From Okapia johnstoni (Eukaryota > Chordata > Mammalia > Artiodactyla > Giraffidae), in NCBI GenBank assembly GCA_024291935.2, contig CM044308.1, positions 120,492,501 to 120,556,500 of the forward strand: a stretch of DNA of 64,000 nt, written 5' to 3'. The notes beneath the pieces were generated by a model. It was given only the letters and a program-made list of their open reading frames with translations. It had not been told where the DNA came from and did no database searches. The stretch's first letter is position 1, and each line of letters begins with the position of its first letter. Positions 31,472 through 43,153 of the stretch are shown one piece after another. The position numbers and the translations under genes were made by a program.

Positions 31472-32552
31472 TTGAATCCAAATCGCTGATGGACTTACAG
31501 TTTTTTTCCCCTAAATATTTTTTTTCTGTTTAGTAATTTTAGTTCTTTTCTTAAAACGAATTAACATTTTCACAAAACTTCATTGGACAGCTGTGCAAGT
31601 CTCCACTCAATTAAGATTTGTATAGATAACGGTAGATTCTAATATAAATTGTTCTTACAAAGAATGCGTATGTCTACATTCAGCACACTATCTCTTCACC
31701 AAAGCCAATCTTTTCCGAAGCCTGACATTTTCATGTCACATGTTTTATGTTTCAGTGGTCACAGATATCCAAAGAAGTTTTAAACACAAGGTCTTTTTAA
31801 AAATAGTATTTATAGAATAATTGTGGGGGTTTTTTCCTAGAAAAATTTATTTTAAAATAATAGATTTGTAACCATTAAAAGTAAATGGAAAATTTTCAAT
31901 GATGAATATTTGAAGTGACCCAACAAAAGAAAACAGCATGGGTTCTTTTTCTAGGGATCTAATTGTTTTATAAAAGAAAGTTTGTTTTGAAGTATTTCAT
32001 TGTCTTGATACAGTAACCACAGGATGTTGAGCCAGCCAAAAGAATTAGGCCTAAACAAAACTCGAAATGGAAACTATTTTTAAATGTTTCCCATCTAAAA
32101 TGAGAGAACTGATGCATGTGAAATACAAAATAACACTTTTTTGTTCTGGAGTTTTTATATATGTTATGTAAAAATCATCTAATGAGTTTTGAATGAAAAT
32201 TGTTCTCAGCAAAACAACAAGTATGAGTTAAAATTCTTTTTGGCAATCATTATTGTTTTTGCTTTTCTTTCATCTAGAACTTCTGACTTGAAGTGTTAAA
32301 ACTTCACGTGTTCTTTAAAACACGTGACGTTATAAGTGATCAGTGAGCTGCATAACTTCAATATGCTATTTACCAACCCTAGATCTGAAATTACTGCACT
32401 GATGTCACACTAACAGAGTTGTTATCTGTTCTTTTAAACCACATCAGACACCGCCTTCTAAGTTGTTGAAACAAAGCATTTATTCTTCAGTTCAGAGTAG
32501 TCAAAAGTCTTGATAACAATATGGTTTCAAGGCTGAAACATAGCCGTCTCTG
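31472..32552. other. Repeat-poor block with inverted E-box pair
   Basis: Over 1 kb, AT-rich, no recognised transposon. Contains an 8-bp inverted repeat cacgtgtt/aacacgtg at 32305-32326 followed by tgacgt. No coding frame of note. Confidence 0.35.
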
Positions 32553-32708
32553 GGACTTCCCCGGTGGTCCAGTGGTTAAAAAAATATATCCATCTTCCAA
32601 TGCAGGGGAGGTGGGTTTGATGCCTGGTCAGGGAACTAAGATCCCACATGCCATGGGGCAACTGAGCCCGGGCACTACACCAAAGACCCAGTGCAGCCAA
32701 AATTTTTT
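32553..32708 (+). mobile_element. CHR SINE
   Basis: gggacttccccggtggtcca head, gggtttgatgcctggtcagg, catgccatggggcaactgag, acccagtgcagccaaaattt. Confidence 0.92.
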
Positions 32709-33440
32709 TTAGTTATTAGCACCTTGTGAAGTCTAGTACCCGCCCATGAGCACTGATTTTCAAAGAACCAGAACTTCAGTCATCACCACCCCAAGATGTC
32801 CAATATCAATACATCAATACCAATACCATTCTGGGCATCTACTAAGGTGACGGCCAAATATTCTGGGCCCAAAGGGACTTCAGGTTATCACCAGTTGACT
32901 TTGTTTAACGTGCAAAGAAATGCAAAATGGCAGGAGGCTGTGTTGTTGCCCAATCCAGAACAACAGGGGAAAAACAAATATTAACACTTGATAGTTGGCT
33001 TCTAGCCCAGGTCGCTTAAGCAATAAGCCAGAATAACTCCACTGCGACTGGTTATCCCACCTCCTCACTCAGCACATTTTTTCCCCTGCTAAAGGCCAAT
33101 CTTGTTTAAAATATAATCTTTACCTACTTTAAACCTACAAGATCCTTTAAGAGCTTCCTAGTTAACCTTTTAATGTGAATGCTTGGATCACAATGAATTT
33201 GCAGTTTTTCCAAGCTTTGGCATCTGCTCTAGCCAATTCTGTGCCTTCTGTAAGATTCAGATCGGGTCAATCTAGGGAAAGGTAGGTCTAGAGGAAGTAG
33301 CCTCACCAAAACCTACCCATCTTGGGTCTACAATGTAATGGTAGTTGAACTATAGAATCTACAGTAAGACAAAAAATTTAAAAAGCCTCAAAGCTATTAC
33401 ATTTTAATGTTAAACAAGCATAATAACAAGACTCATCTCA
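32709..33440. other. Unassigned spacer
   Basis: About 730 bp without a recognised element or gene. Confidence 0.35.
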
Positions 33441-33618
33441 GGGCTTCCCTAGTGGTTCAGTGGTTAAGAATCCGCCTTGCAGTGCAGATTGTAATGCAGG
33501 GGACACCGGTTCGCTCCCTGGCCTGGGAAGATTCCACATGCCACAGGGCCACTCAGCCTGTGCCCCACAACTACTGAGACCTGTGCTCTAGAGCCCACGA
33601 GCCACAGCTACTGAGCCA
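33441..33618 (+). mobile_element. CHR SINE, 3'-truncated
   Basis: gggcttccctagtggttcag head, an extra gattgtaatgcag duplication in the anticodon-arm region, ggttcgctccctggcctggg, and ctctagagcccacgagccac. Stops without its tail at the junction with a minus-strand Bov-tA. Confidence 0.9.
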
Positions 33619-33814
33619 CCAGTACTTGTCCGACTCTTTGCAACCCCTTGGACTGTAGCCCGCCAGGCTCCTCTGTCCATGGAATTCTCCAGGCAAGAGT
33701 ACTGGAGTGAGGGGACATTTCCCTCTCCAGGGGATCATCCCAACCCAGGGATTGAACATGTGTCTCCTGCGTTGAAGGCAGATTCTTTACTCTCTGAGCT
33801 ACCAGGGAAGCCCA
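33619..33814 (-). mobile_element. Bov-tA SINE abutting CHR
   Basis: acttgtccgactctttgcaa, tccatggaattctccaggca, gagctaccagggaagccc. Its own 3' tail (cagtcg..) is missing at the junction. Confidence 0.92.
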
Positions 33815-33961
33815 AACATAACGTAAGTGCTAGGTAAATAGTTGAAGATGAGTGGAAAATTTAAAATGTAAGGACATGATAAATTCAAAAGTAAAAGGAT
33901 AAAAGGAGCTATATTAAAAAAAAGACTAATCTTAATGTATTATGACCCTTATTCCATCTTG

Positions 33962-34180
33962 TGCCTGTGTGCTCCGTTGCTTCAATCATGACTCTTTGCA
34001 ACCCTGTGAACCATAGCCTGCCAGGCTCCTCTGTCCATGGGATTTCCCAGGCAAGATTATTAAAATGGGTTGCCATGCCCTCCTCTAGGGGATCTTCCCA
34101 ACCCAAGGATCGAAGCCATGCCTCCTGAGTATCCTGTATGGCAGGCAGATTCTTTACTCACTTAGCCACCTGGGAAGCCC
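33962..34180 (-). mobile_element. Bov-tA SINE with TSD
   Basis: cctgtgtgctccgttgcttc, tccatgggatttcccaggca, acttagccacctgggaagcc. TSD tattccatc(t/c)tg at 33950-33961 and 34181-34192. Confidence 0.93.
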
Positions 34181-34192
34181 TATTCCATCCTG

Positions 34193-34599
34193 AGACATAC
34201 GGAAATGCTTTTTGTTGGAAATGCAACCTACCAGCAACATTTCCTGTTTTTTGGGTTCCTCAAATAAATGAAACTTCCCATGTCAAATGAGTTATATATC
34301 TAAAGTAAATTTGCATGTCACTGTGTTCTGGTCCATGTGACCCCTTCAGATTTACAAAGCATTAACAGTACTATTTAGTGGACATGGTTTGGGGTACATT
34401 CTCAAACATATTATCATCTATCTCCTTTTATGAATAAGCAAACAAAAGCTTAGTGAGGTCAAATTCTTTGCCAAATTTTCAACATAATTCAAAATCTAAT
34501 GCTACACCGTTACTTCCTCTACTGAAATTTAAATGCAAGCTATTTTTGTACAAAGAGGAATAGAGAAATAAAATGCAAGTTTTTCTTGTTTTTCACAAA
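34193..34599. other. Unassigned spacer
   Basis: About 400 bp; nothing recognised with confidence. Confidence 0.35.
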
Positions 34600-34750
34600 T
34601 TTCCATTCAGGAAATACTTATTGAGAAATATTTGTCGAGCACTTACCATATACTGGGCACTATTAGGCAACTAGGAATGTAGTAGTGAACAAAACAAAAT
34701 GCTGCAGAGGTTACATCTAAATGGGAGGAGATGGAAAATAAACAAAGGTC
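34600..34750 (-). mobile_element. L2 LINE 3' UTR relic
   Basis: gagcacttaccatatactgg, gcactattaggcaactagga, tagtgaacaaaac, aaataaacaaagg: reverse complement of the L2 3' end. Confidence 0.72.
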
Positions 34751-34789
34751 AGTTGATAGTATGCAAGTAGCAGTTAAGTGCTAACAGCT

Positions 34790-35876
34790 CCACATTGCTC
34801 AATCCAGTCATAAATTTCCTGCCCTCATTTTCCTTGAGGAAATCAGCACCTTTTGTACCTTTAACACAACTGATCACTTTAACTGATCACAACTGATCCT
34901 CCTTAGAGCATTTTCTTCCCTATGCACAAAAGCAGCTGCCACAATAGCTATTCCTCCTCAGTTTTCATTACTGGCTCCTTCTCACATCCCTGAGCTCTGA
35001 ACATAGGAGTGTCCCACGACTCAGCCCTCATAAATCTTCCCTGTTTATACTCACGTTTCATTCAGTTTCACAGCTTTAATTACCATCCATGAACTGATGA
35101 CTTGTTTATCTCTCTCCTAGGTCTCTATCCTGAACCTTAGATAACTCAAGCATCTCAGACTTAATAAAAATGGACTGCAATCTTATTCCAAACTTCCAGT
35201 TGCTCAGTTATAAACGTTAGAGTCATCCTTGACTTGTCTCTTGTTCCCTCCCCACGTCTAATTCATGAACAAACCCTGTCTGCTCTACTTTCAAAATACA
35301 CCCCATATCTGCCCACATCTCCATTTCCCCTGGGCTACCTCTCCTTCAATCACCATCATCTCTAATCTCGATTACTGCAGTCTCCTAACTGGATTACCTC
35401 CTTCTGCCTCTGCCCCCTCTGTTCAACAACCAAATTAATTATTTTTTAATAACGATATTTTAAACTATTTATTTTTATTTATTTATTTGGCTGCACCAAG
35501 TCTTAGTTGCGGCACAGCACATGGAATCTTCGATCAGTGCTGCAGCATGGACACTCTTAGTTGAAGCATGTGGGATCTAGTTTGCCAACCAAGGATGGAA
35601 CCTGGGCCCCCTGCCTTGGCAGTGCAGAGTCGTAGCCACCAGACCACCAGGGAAGCCTCCAAATTAATTCTTTGGACATATGTCGGCCCATGTTATTCCT
35701 TTTCTTAAAACCCTCCAACAGATTCCCATTGCACATGATGGAGAACCACAAAGCTACTTTTCTGACCACCTCCTTGCTCACCACACTCCCAGCACTGGCC
35801 TCACTGCTCTGCAAGCAAATGCCCTCCTCGGGGCCTTTGAACTTGTCTCCTCTTCCTGCGACGAAGACATTTTCTT
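34790..35876 (+). mobile_element. L2 LINE, RT C-terminal region, split by CHR
   Basis: Sense L2: gagtcatccttgacttgtct, aaatacaccccatatctgcc, cgattactgcagtctcctaa, then after the SINE aaaaccctccaacagattcc and gggcctttgaacttgtctcc. These correspond to the conserved HLGVI..DYCNSLL..LKTLQWLPI stretch of CR1/L2-type RTs, all frames now broken. Confidence 0.75.
35441..35658 (-). mobile_element. CHR SINE nested in L2, perfect TSD
   Basis: ttatttatttggctgcacca, agcatgtgggatctagtttg, accagaccaccagggaagcc. The 11-bp perfect TSD ccaaattaatt lies at 35430-35440 and 35659-35669. Confidence 0.94.
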
Positions 35877-35974
35877 TCTTTTTTTTATGGCTCACCATGC
35901 ATCTTACAAGATCTTAGTTCCCTAACCAGGGATTGAACCTCAGTCCTCAACAATAAACTGTCAGGGAATTCCCT
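35877..35974 (-). mobile_element. CHR SINE, short form
   Basis: atggctcaccatgcatctta, gggattgaacctcagtcctc, ctgtcagggaattccc. Minus strand, truncated. Confidence 0.85.
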
Positions 35975-36469
35975 AGTTGAAGCACCTCAAACATGATTGA
36001 ATGTTCAGCTGAGTCAGTTATGCCACGGCCGGGACCCTGGGATATGACCCCTGGGACCCTGACTAGTGGGATGAGAGGATCTGGCACACCCCTCTGACTA
36101 TTCTGACCGTCTCAACCTCTCTGAACCCTCAGAGATGACAGAGGGGCTCCCCTCTCCACTTAGAGCAAGCACTCCTGGGGGTAAAAAGATACCGTAGAAG
36201 CCTCGGTCTCACAAGTAAACAGGGATCTTGTTCAGCATCTGCCTCACCTCCTCTCCTGGCTGCAAAGTCCACAACTATGTTGAGCTCAGCATAATTCCGC
36301 TGGATCTGAGAAGAGAGAACTTTTCCCACAGTGGAGCTGCAAGAAAAAGCCAGCATGTTCCAGTAGGAGCCAGAGTATTCCTGGGACAGGATACACTAAA
36401 GAAAAAAATTTCTTGAAATCCTATATGCCTACTCTCCCAGCATATGGGATTTATACCCCTGACAAGGGG

Positions 36470-36678
36470 GCTTTCCTGGTGGCTCAGACAGTAAAGAATC
36501 TGCTTGCAGTACGGGAGACCCAGGTTTGATCCCTGGCATGGGAAGACCCCCTGGAGAAGGGAATGAATGGCAACCCACTCCAATATTCTTGCCGGGAGAA
36601 TTCCATAGACAGAGGAGCCTGGTGAACTACAGTCCATGGGGTTGCAAAGAGTCGGACACGACTGAGACTAACACACAC
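36470..36678 (+). mobile_element. Bov-tA SINE with TSD
   Basis: gctttcctggtggctcagac head, caggtttgatccctggcatg, a gaatgaatgg slip in the linker, through gacacgactgagactaac. TSD acaagggg at 36462-36469 and 36679-36686. Confidence 0.93.
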
Positions 36679-37376
36679 ACAAGGGGCCTAGGGGAAGGGG
36701 AAAACTCTCTGCTGGGGTGGCTCTTCAAGGCATGTCTACTGTCAGTGAAGTCAAAGTGTCTGTGTTGCCCAGCCAGATGGTAGAAGAAGGAATACAGAAG
36801 CTGAGGGAGGCAGGCACGTTGGAATAGATATTTTAAGTGAGCCCGAAAGACCCACCAAGGGATTATGTTCTACACATAGGCCCAGAGTACACTACATTTG
36901 CCAAAGCTGTCAGGATTATGCTAGAGAGAGGCACTCCAGCATCAGTGAGATATCCAGGGGCGGCAAAGGCTGCCAGGAGGCAAGATTGTCACAAGCTTGG
37001 CTTACTGACAGAAATGGGCCCCACGGGGCCCTGAAGCACTAGAGGTTGGGGGCAGCACTTAACCACCAGAATCGAGGGTGTCAAAAATTACTATAATGAC
37101 CAGCAAAGTGGAATGGCAGGCCAGGAGCCTTGACCCAAAGAGAGTTGTGTAGATCTTGGTGAATAGGATATGAAAATCCTCCTCCAGCCCACTCAGGGAT
37201 GCCCCCCGCCCCACAAAAAGAAATATGACATCCCATGGGGCAAAATAGCTGGATAGCTAAAGTGGATATTACTTAATATATATAATCAAAAGAAAGCAAG
37301 AATGGAGAAGCAGGAGGCTGAGATCAGTCAACCTAACAAAAAGTCATGAACGGAGAACTAACAAGAGCTCCATCTG

Positions 37377-37621
37377 GGACTTTGCTGGTGGTCCAGTGGT
37401 TAAGAATCCACTTGCCAATGCAGAGGAAGGACATGGGTTCGACCCCTAGTCCGGGAAGATTCCACATGCCATGGGGCAACTAAGCCCATGCACCACAACA
37501 AGAGAAGCCACCCCAGTGAGAAGTCCAAGCACCACAACTAGAGACTAGCCTGCTTGCCAAAACTAGAGAAAGCCCATGAGCAGCAATGAAGACCCAGCGT
37601 AGTCAAAATTAAAAAAAAAAA
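37377..37621 (+). mobile_element. CHR SINE, long form
   Basis: gggactttgctggtggtcca head, gggttcgacccctagtccgg, ggcaactaagcccatgcacc, gcaatgaagacccagcgtag, poly-A tail. Confidence 0.93.
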
Positions 37622-38574
37622 CAAATGCTCTGATTAGTAGGAGGAGGAGAAGAGCTGTTTGTTGCTACAAAGTAGGGGCAAGGAAGAATATGTATGGAGC
37701 TCAGGTGACCCACTTGGGTGCTTTATGGTACGCCTTTGCCCAACTAAGAATGTATATGGACAAGTAGAGCACCCTCAGCCTGAGAAGGGTATGATTACCA
37801 GTGGGTCAGACCCCCCTAGAAGTGAGGGTTGTGTTCCACTGCCAGAGAAGAGACTGAGACAAATAGAGATGATGGCTGGGGGCGAGGAAAATTAGAATGG
37901 ATGGTGAAGAGGGGAGAGCCTGAGTACCAGTTGCGGCCCCAAGACCAACTGCAGTGCTGAGGGCTATAGTTTATCCCACTAACATCCCTCTCCTAAGTTT
38001 CTCTACAAGAAGAAAGGTGCACCAGGACCCTGGAGGAGCCGTTTCCCAGATGTGAAAGAAGTGGGTCTGCACGGTCCAAGGGGGTGGGCTCTGGCAGTCA
38101 GGAAGATGAACCACTTGGATCGCTCATCAAGAAAGCACTTCCATCCATCCAGCTGCTGGGAGAACAACTGACTTGACTGCATCCAGCTGCAGCCTCGGTT
38201 TTTGAGCTGAGGCCACACTCTTGCTGAACAGCCCCTTAAACAATAACTGAACACGGTTGTTTGACTAGGGCCTGAACTCTTGGTCCCCAGCCTGAATCTC
38301 CTCTAGTTGGCAATCTTTGCTCCAGAGCCTCCCTCTGAGTTGGTCAAAACTTTGTCAGACCTGCATTATGCTCCGAGTCACTCCTTGTTCCATCCTGTTT
38401 TCTCCTCACTTGTCTTTGACAAGCTTCAGGTTCAAATCATGGTCCAAGGAGCTTTGCTTATCTTATCTTGCTTCCTCCCCATTTTTTAATTTCACAGGCA
38501 TTTTCCCCAAATCAACTCCTTGCACTCTTAGCTTCTTAGAAGACACAGCTGACACAGATGGTTGTGAGAGATGA

Positions 38575-38790
38575 CTTCTTCCCTGTGTGATTTTGGGCAA
38601 ATAACTTAAACTCTCTAAGCTTCAGTTTTCTCAGTATAAAATGGGGCTATTATTATCTCTCTCATTGGATTGTTGTGGGGGGCTTAAATATGTAAAATAT
38701 TTAAGAGTTTTATGAGAATTAAATGAGTGAATGCATGTAAAATGTTTAGCAGATAACCTTGCACATTTGGTAAATGTTAGCTCTTATGCT
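38575..38790 (+). mobile_element. MIR SINE
   Basis: Well-preserved MIR: gtgattttgggcaaataact, cttcagttttctcagtataa, aatggggctattattatctc, gaattaaatgagtgaatgca, gtaaatgttagc. Confidence 0.88.
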
Positions 38791-38958
38791 AATGAAGAGC
38801 TAAGGCAGACCATGAATGGGAACACTTTAGTTTTCCTCCATCCTGGGGGAATGTATTCATTTGCCTAGGAGTAGAGAGGACTGTTACTGTTATTTCCCAT
38901 ACCATTAACATCTTCACCTATGCTAAGCCAAGAAGGTTTTTAAAAAAACAGAGCCCAG

Positions 38959-39292
38959 GGCTTCCCTAGTGACCCAGTGGTTAGGAGTCCACCTGCCAAT
39001 GCAGCAGACACGAATTTGATCCCTAGTCTGGGAAGACCCTACATGCAGCAAAGCAGCTAAACCCATGTGCCACAGCTACTGAGCTTGTGCTCTAGACCAT
39101 AAACTGCAACTACTGAAGACTGCATGCCCTAGAGCCTGGGCTCGGCAACAACAGAAACCACCTCAATGAGAGACCTGCGCACCAACTGGAGAGTAGCCCG
39201 CTCGCAGCAACTAGAAAGCCTGCGCATAGAAAAGATGACCCAGTGCAGCTAAAAATAAGTAAATAAAACAAAAATAAAGCTAATGGAGTAAA
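38959..39292 (+). mobile_element. CHR SINE, full-length long form
   Basis: gggcttccctagtgacccag head, gaatttgatccctagtctgg, ccatgtgccacagctactga, tagcccgctcgcagcaacta, acccagtgcagctaaaaata tail. Confidence 0.93.
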
Positions 39293-40281
39293 AAAAAAAA
39301 TAGGGCCCACATACAAGTAATGGTAACGGTTTCTAGAAATGAGATTTTGTATTGATACGATCATGACCATCAAAAGTGAGACGGAAACTGAATTGTGATT
39401 ATGTAACCAAATGTAAATCTACGTGTTAGAACATGAGGAACATGATACATTTTCCATATCTAAAAACTCTATTACAAGGGTGGGTAATTTATCCTCCTGC
39501 AATGAGTTTGGACATAGCATTCACAGGTCCATTACTGTGATATATTTCAGTCTTCAATAACATGTGGTTTCCTTTTTAAATCAAAACTTTTCATTTGACC
39601 TCATTCTCATGTATAAACGTGTACATCTATTTGGGCTAAAGTTTTCACAAAGGTAGGAAGAAGAATACTATTAGAAACTACATCCAAAAGGTTAGAAAAT
39701 TCTAACTCAGAAAAAAAAATTTACCAGTCTAGTGCCTATAACTTGTCTATGATTGAGGTTTATTCTGACTTTGTCACAGCTGAACTAAATTTATGGTACA
39801 GGGCATTTATTAAAGTGCTTATTACTTCCTCTGGTGAGTCTTTCAGCTAGTGGAATTTTAAGACATGTAACCTGAAGGATTTACTTAATTATATTCTGTG
39901 TTTGATTTTAATGGAGAAACCAGTCATTACAGTGCAGTAAGCCATGAGATAGAAATAACCATCCTTTAGGGGAAAGCTGGCACCCTTTTATGATTAACTT
40001 GGTAACTTTCTGACAGCCATGCCATTTTCTGCCTCTGTTGCTTTTTCAATTAATTTTGAAGAAATTTCCTTGCTATTGGTGGACAGCGTGAGGATGAAAA
40101 CTTCTCACCTCATGGGAACATCCAGAGTACTTTATTTGGCCTTTCCACCAAGAACTCACCCCCCTAACTCAGACGAATGAATTGGAATGCATATGCTTTT
40201 TCTGAAAAAAAATTTAAAAAAAACTCTCCAATTTAGTCAATTGGAATGAAAATGACTGCTCTTCCTGTTTCTTCATACTTG
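39293..40281. other. Repeat-poor block
   Basis: Almost 1 kb without a recognised transposon; AT-rich. No coding frame stands out. Possible conserved noncoding DNA. Confidence 0.35.
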
Positions 40282-40358
40282 GTCAGATGCTCAGTTGTGT
40301 CCAATTCTTTGTGACCCCATGGACTATAGCCCACCAGGCTCCTCTGTCCGTGGGATTT
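40282..40358 (-). mobile_element. Bov-tA SINE 3' fragment
   Basis: gatgctcagttgtgtccaat, tctttgtgaccccatggact, cctctgtccgtgggattt. Heavily 5'-truncated. Confidence 0.9.
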
Positions 40359-41204
40359 CTTAATGTATCATCCTAAACTTCTGTTACAACCAGTATCCTA
40401 ACAATCTCCTTGATGATCAGTTGAATATAAAATCATAAAGACACAACTGATCCAAAAGAACAATTAAACACATTGCCCTCCACATCTTCTACTTTAAAAA
40501 GACATTAAAGCTTAACATTATATACATAGTTGACTGATTCCATACGTAGTCATTGGTTGCTATTTCGCAAAAGTAAAGCCACTGGCATGGCATATAACAT
40601 TTCTTCTTGTTCCACTGCAACTCCCTGCAACCGTTGAGAAGCTTTTCCTATCCCTATATTTGCTTCCAGCACTGCACACGTTTTCTTCTCAGCCTTAAAA
40701 ATAAATGTCAAGTTCCTGATCTTTTGTTAAAGATTCATTGCCAAAGATGGTTTCACAGCAGGAGCCTTCCTAGGGAAAGAGTTGGCTCACATTCCTGCTA
40801 AGAATGTAACCTGGAATGATGGAAAAATAATTATAATCAATGTCATAGAACATATGGGTTTCTACCCAGCTGCCTGCCAAATAGGACCTGCACTAATCTT
40901 TTCCATCCACTATCAGTCGGTTGACTCTAGCACATAAATTCCTCATATTTGGGTAAATGAAAGCCCAAAGCTCACACATATTTCTCCTATATATGAGAGG
41001 TTTCTGAGAGAAACCAGTAAATGCCTTGCATTTCTTAAGCTTAGTTTCCATAAAACTACAGTTACTGTGTTTTTGTGTCTATAAACATAGAACTGCTTTA
41101 TTTCTACTTCACCCTTCATCTTGGGTGATCCATGAGGTCAGTCCACATATAGTGAAAGAACTGGGGAGATACAGATACACACACATTTTAAAAGCATTGT
41201 ATTT
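40359..41204. other. Repeat-poor spacer
   Basis: About 850 bp; no recognised element. Confidence 0.35.
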
Positions 41205-41265
41205 GGGAGTGGGATGAATTGGGAGATTGGGATTGACACATACACACTATTGATACTATGCATAT

Positions 41266-41481
41266 GGGCTTTGCTGGTGGCTCAGACAGTAAAGAATCTG
41301 CCTGCAATGCAGGAGAAGGGGGTTAGATCCCTGGATTGGGAAGATGCCCTGGAGAAGGGAGTTGCTCCCCACTCCAGTATTCTTGCCTGGAGAATTCCAT
41401 GGAGAGAGGAGCCTGGTGAGCTACAGTCCATGGGGTCGCAAAGAGTGGGACACGACTGAGTGACTCACACTTTCACTTTCA
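41266..41481 (+). mobile_element. Bov-tA SINE in L1 (left)
   Basis: gggctttgctggtggctcag head, gggttagatccctggattgg, gagaattccatggagagagg, gacacgactgagtgactcac. Confidence 0.94.
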
Positions 41482-41511
41482 CCTACAGTAGATAACTGAT
41501 GAGAACCTACT

Positions 41512-41720
41512 ATTCCCTTGTGGCTCAGTCGATAAAGAGTCTGCCTGCAATGCTGGAGAACAGGGTTCGATTCCTGGGTTGGCAAGATCCCCTGGAAAAG
41601 GAAACGGCAACCCACTCCGGTATCCTTGCCTGGAGAATCCCATGGACAGCGGAGCCAGGCGGGCTGCAGTTCATGGGGTCGCAAGAGTCGAACACAACTT
41701 AGCAACTAAACCACCACCAC
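41512..41720 (+). mobile_element. Bov-tA SINE in L1 (right)
   Basis: attcccttgtggctcagtcg head, gggttcgattcctgggttgg, gagaatcccatggacagcgg, aacacaacttagcaactaaa, (cca)n tail. Confidence 0.94.
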
Positions 41721-41890
41721 CACTATATAACTCAGGGAATCATCCTCAGTGGTCTGTGGTGACCTAAATGGGGCGGGAATCCAAAAAAAGAGGAGATATA
41801 GGTATAGCTGATTCACTTTGCTGTATAGTAGACACTAACACAACATTGTAAAGCAACTATTGTCCAATAAAAATTAATTTAAAAAATAAA

Positions 41891-42847
41891 AGCATTGTAC
41901 ACGTGGATGTGTGTTTCAGCTGGATACACCCCAACAGTATGTGCCGTTTCTAAAGGGGAGCTAATGCTGAGCTGATTAAATAGAAGCAGAAACACCTGGT
42001 GCGTATCATTATGGAATAAGGTCCTGGGTGATTTAATTAAGATCTTTATTGTTATTTTTCCACTGAGCTTATATTTCACTCTACCATCCACCCTGCTTTG
42101 CTTCTCTCAGGATATGTGCGAGGTGGTATGCAGTTCTTTTAGGAGAGAATTTTTTTTTTGTCTATGAAAACTCAGAACACAAGGAAATCAGAGGCAGATT
42201 TTAATTTTTCTTACAAGCTTCTGTGTTTCAAACATTGGAAGGCTTAGAACAATTTGAGTCTTTCCTACACAGCGGAGAGATAAAATCCAGCCTCTCTTAA
42301 ACTAGCACTCTTTTATTTTCTAAGCACAAATAAATAAACATAATAAGTATATTGTATGCTTTCTTGTTACACAAAGCAGAGTAGACAAAAAGGGGACATT
42401 CCAATTAAATACTGGTAGTTTTTGTTTCCAATATTTAGGACATTTTAAGCAAAGAGAAAAATGAATTGAAAATGAGGTTGCTGTTTGCCATTATGGTGCT
42501 CCATTCACAAATCTAGCACTTAATTACAATAAATCGGGCAGCCGCTTCTCTGTCCTAAGGGCCCTGTGCTTCTATTGAGACATTCAATTCAACTGTCTCA
42601 GTGTTCGTCACACTCTAAAACGAAGATTTCTAGAGAGGAGTTGTATATTAATATTGTGAGTCCCCCCAGTCACACAACTCAGCTCTAGGTCTGACTGCTA
42701 GAGTTATAAAGATGAAATGACTTTTTTCCCCCATGCAGCGCTGTCATCTTTCAGGAAGACTTACATCTCACTTCTTATTTTTCCTCCAGCACACAACTGT
42801 AAAACCTTACCAAAACTCCAAGATGGCCCATATCCTTGAAATCGTCT
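41891..42847. other. Repeat-poor spacer
   Basis: About 950 bp with no recognised element; a T-run near 42150 and ccccc near 42660. No coding frame of note. Confidence 0.35.
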
Positions 42848-42860
42848 GGGTACAAGTATT

Positions 42861-43140
42861 GCTGCTGCTGCTGCTAAGTCGCTTTAGTCATGTCCAACTC
42901 TGTGAGACCCCACAGACGGCAGCCCATCAGGCTCCCCCGTCCCTGGGATTCTCTAGGCAAGAACACTGGAGTGGGTTGCCATTTCCTTCTCCAATGCATG
43001 AAAGTGAAAAGTGAAAGTGAAGTCGCTCAGCTCAGTTGTGTCTGGCCCTTAGCGACCCCATGGACTGCAACCCACCAGGCTCCTCCGTCCATGGGAGTTT
43101 CAAGGCAAGAGTACTGGAGTGGGGTGCCATTGCCTTCTCC
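42861..43140 (-). mobile_element. Bov-A2 SINE, full-length dimer, perfect TSD
   Basis: gctgctgctgctgctaagtc tail side, monomer 1 (tttagtcatgtccaactctg ... ccatttccttctcc), linker aatgcatgaaagtgaaaagt, monomer 2 (gttgtgtctggcccttagcg ... gccattgccttctcc). The 13-bp perfect TSD gggtacaagtatt lies at 42848-42860 and 43141-43153. Confidence 0.96.
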
Positions 43141-43153
43141 GGGTACAAGTATT

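Larger units (their letters stand above)
36000..38570. repeat. Candidate endogenous retrovirus-derived block (ERVL/MaLR-like), tentative
   Basis: Outside the two nested SINEs this 2.1 kb is GC-richer than its surroundings and resembles old ERV internal and flanking sequence. Examples are gaataggatatgaaaatcct, gccctcagcactg-type words in reverse, accaactgcagtgctgaggg and ctatagtttatcccac. No open gag, pro, pol or env frame survives. The assignment is a remembered resemblance only; it could instead be single-copy DNA. Confidence 0.35.
41205..41890 (+). mobile_element. L1 3' UTR, split by two Bov-tA insertions
   Basis: L1 segments at 41205-41264 (ggagtgggatgaattgggag), 41483-41511 (agataactgatgagaaccta) and 41721-41890 (gctgattcactttgctgtat, aacattgtaaagcaactatt, ccaataaaaattaatttaaa). 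Sense ruminant L1 3' end. Confidence 0.88.
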
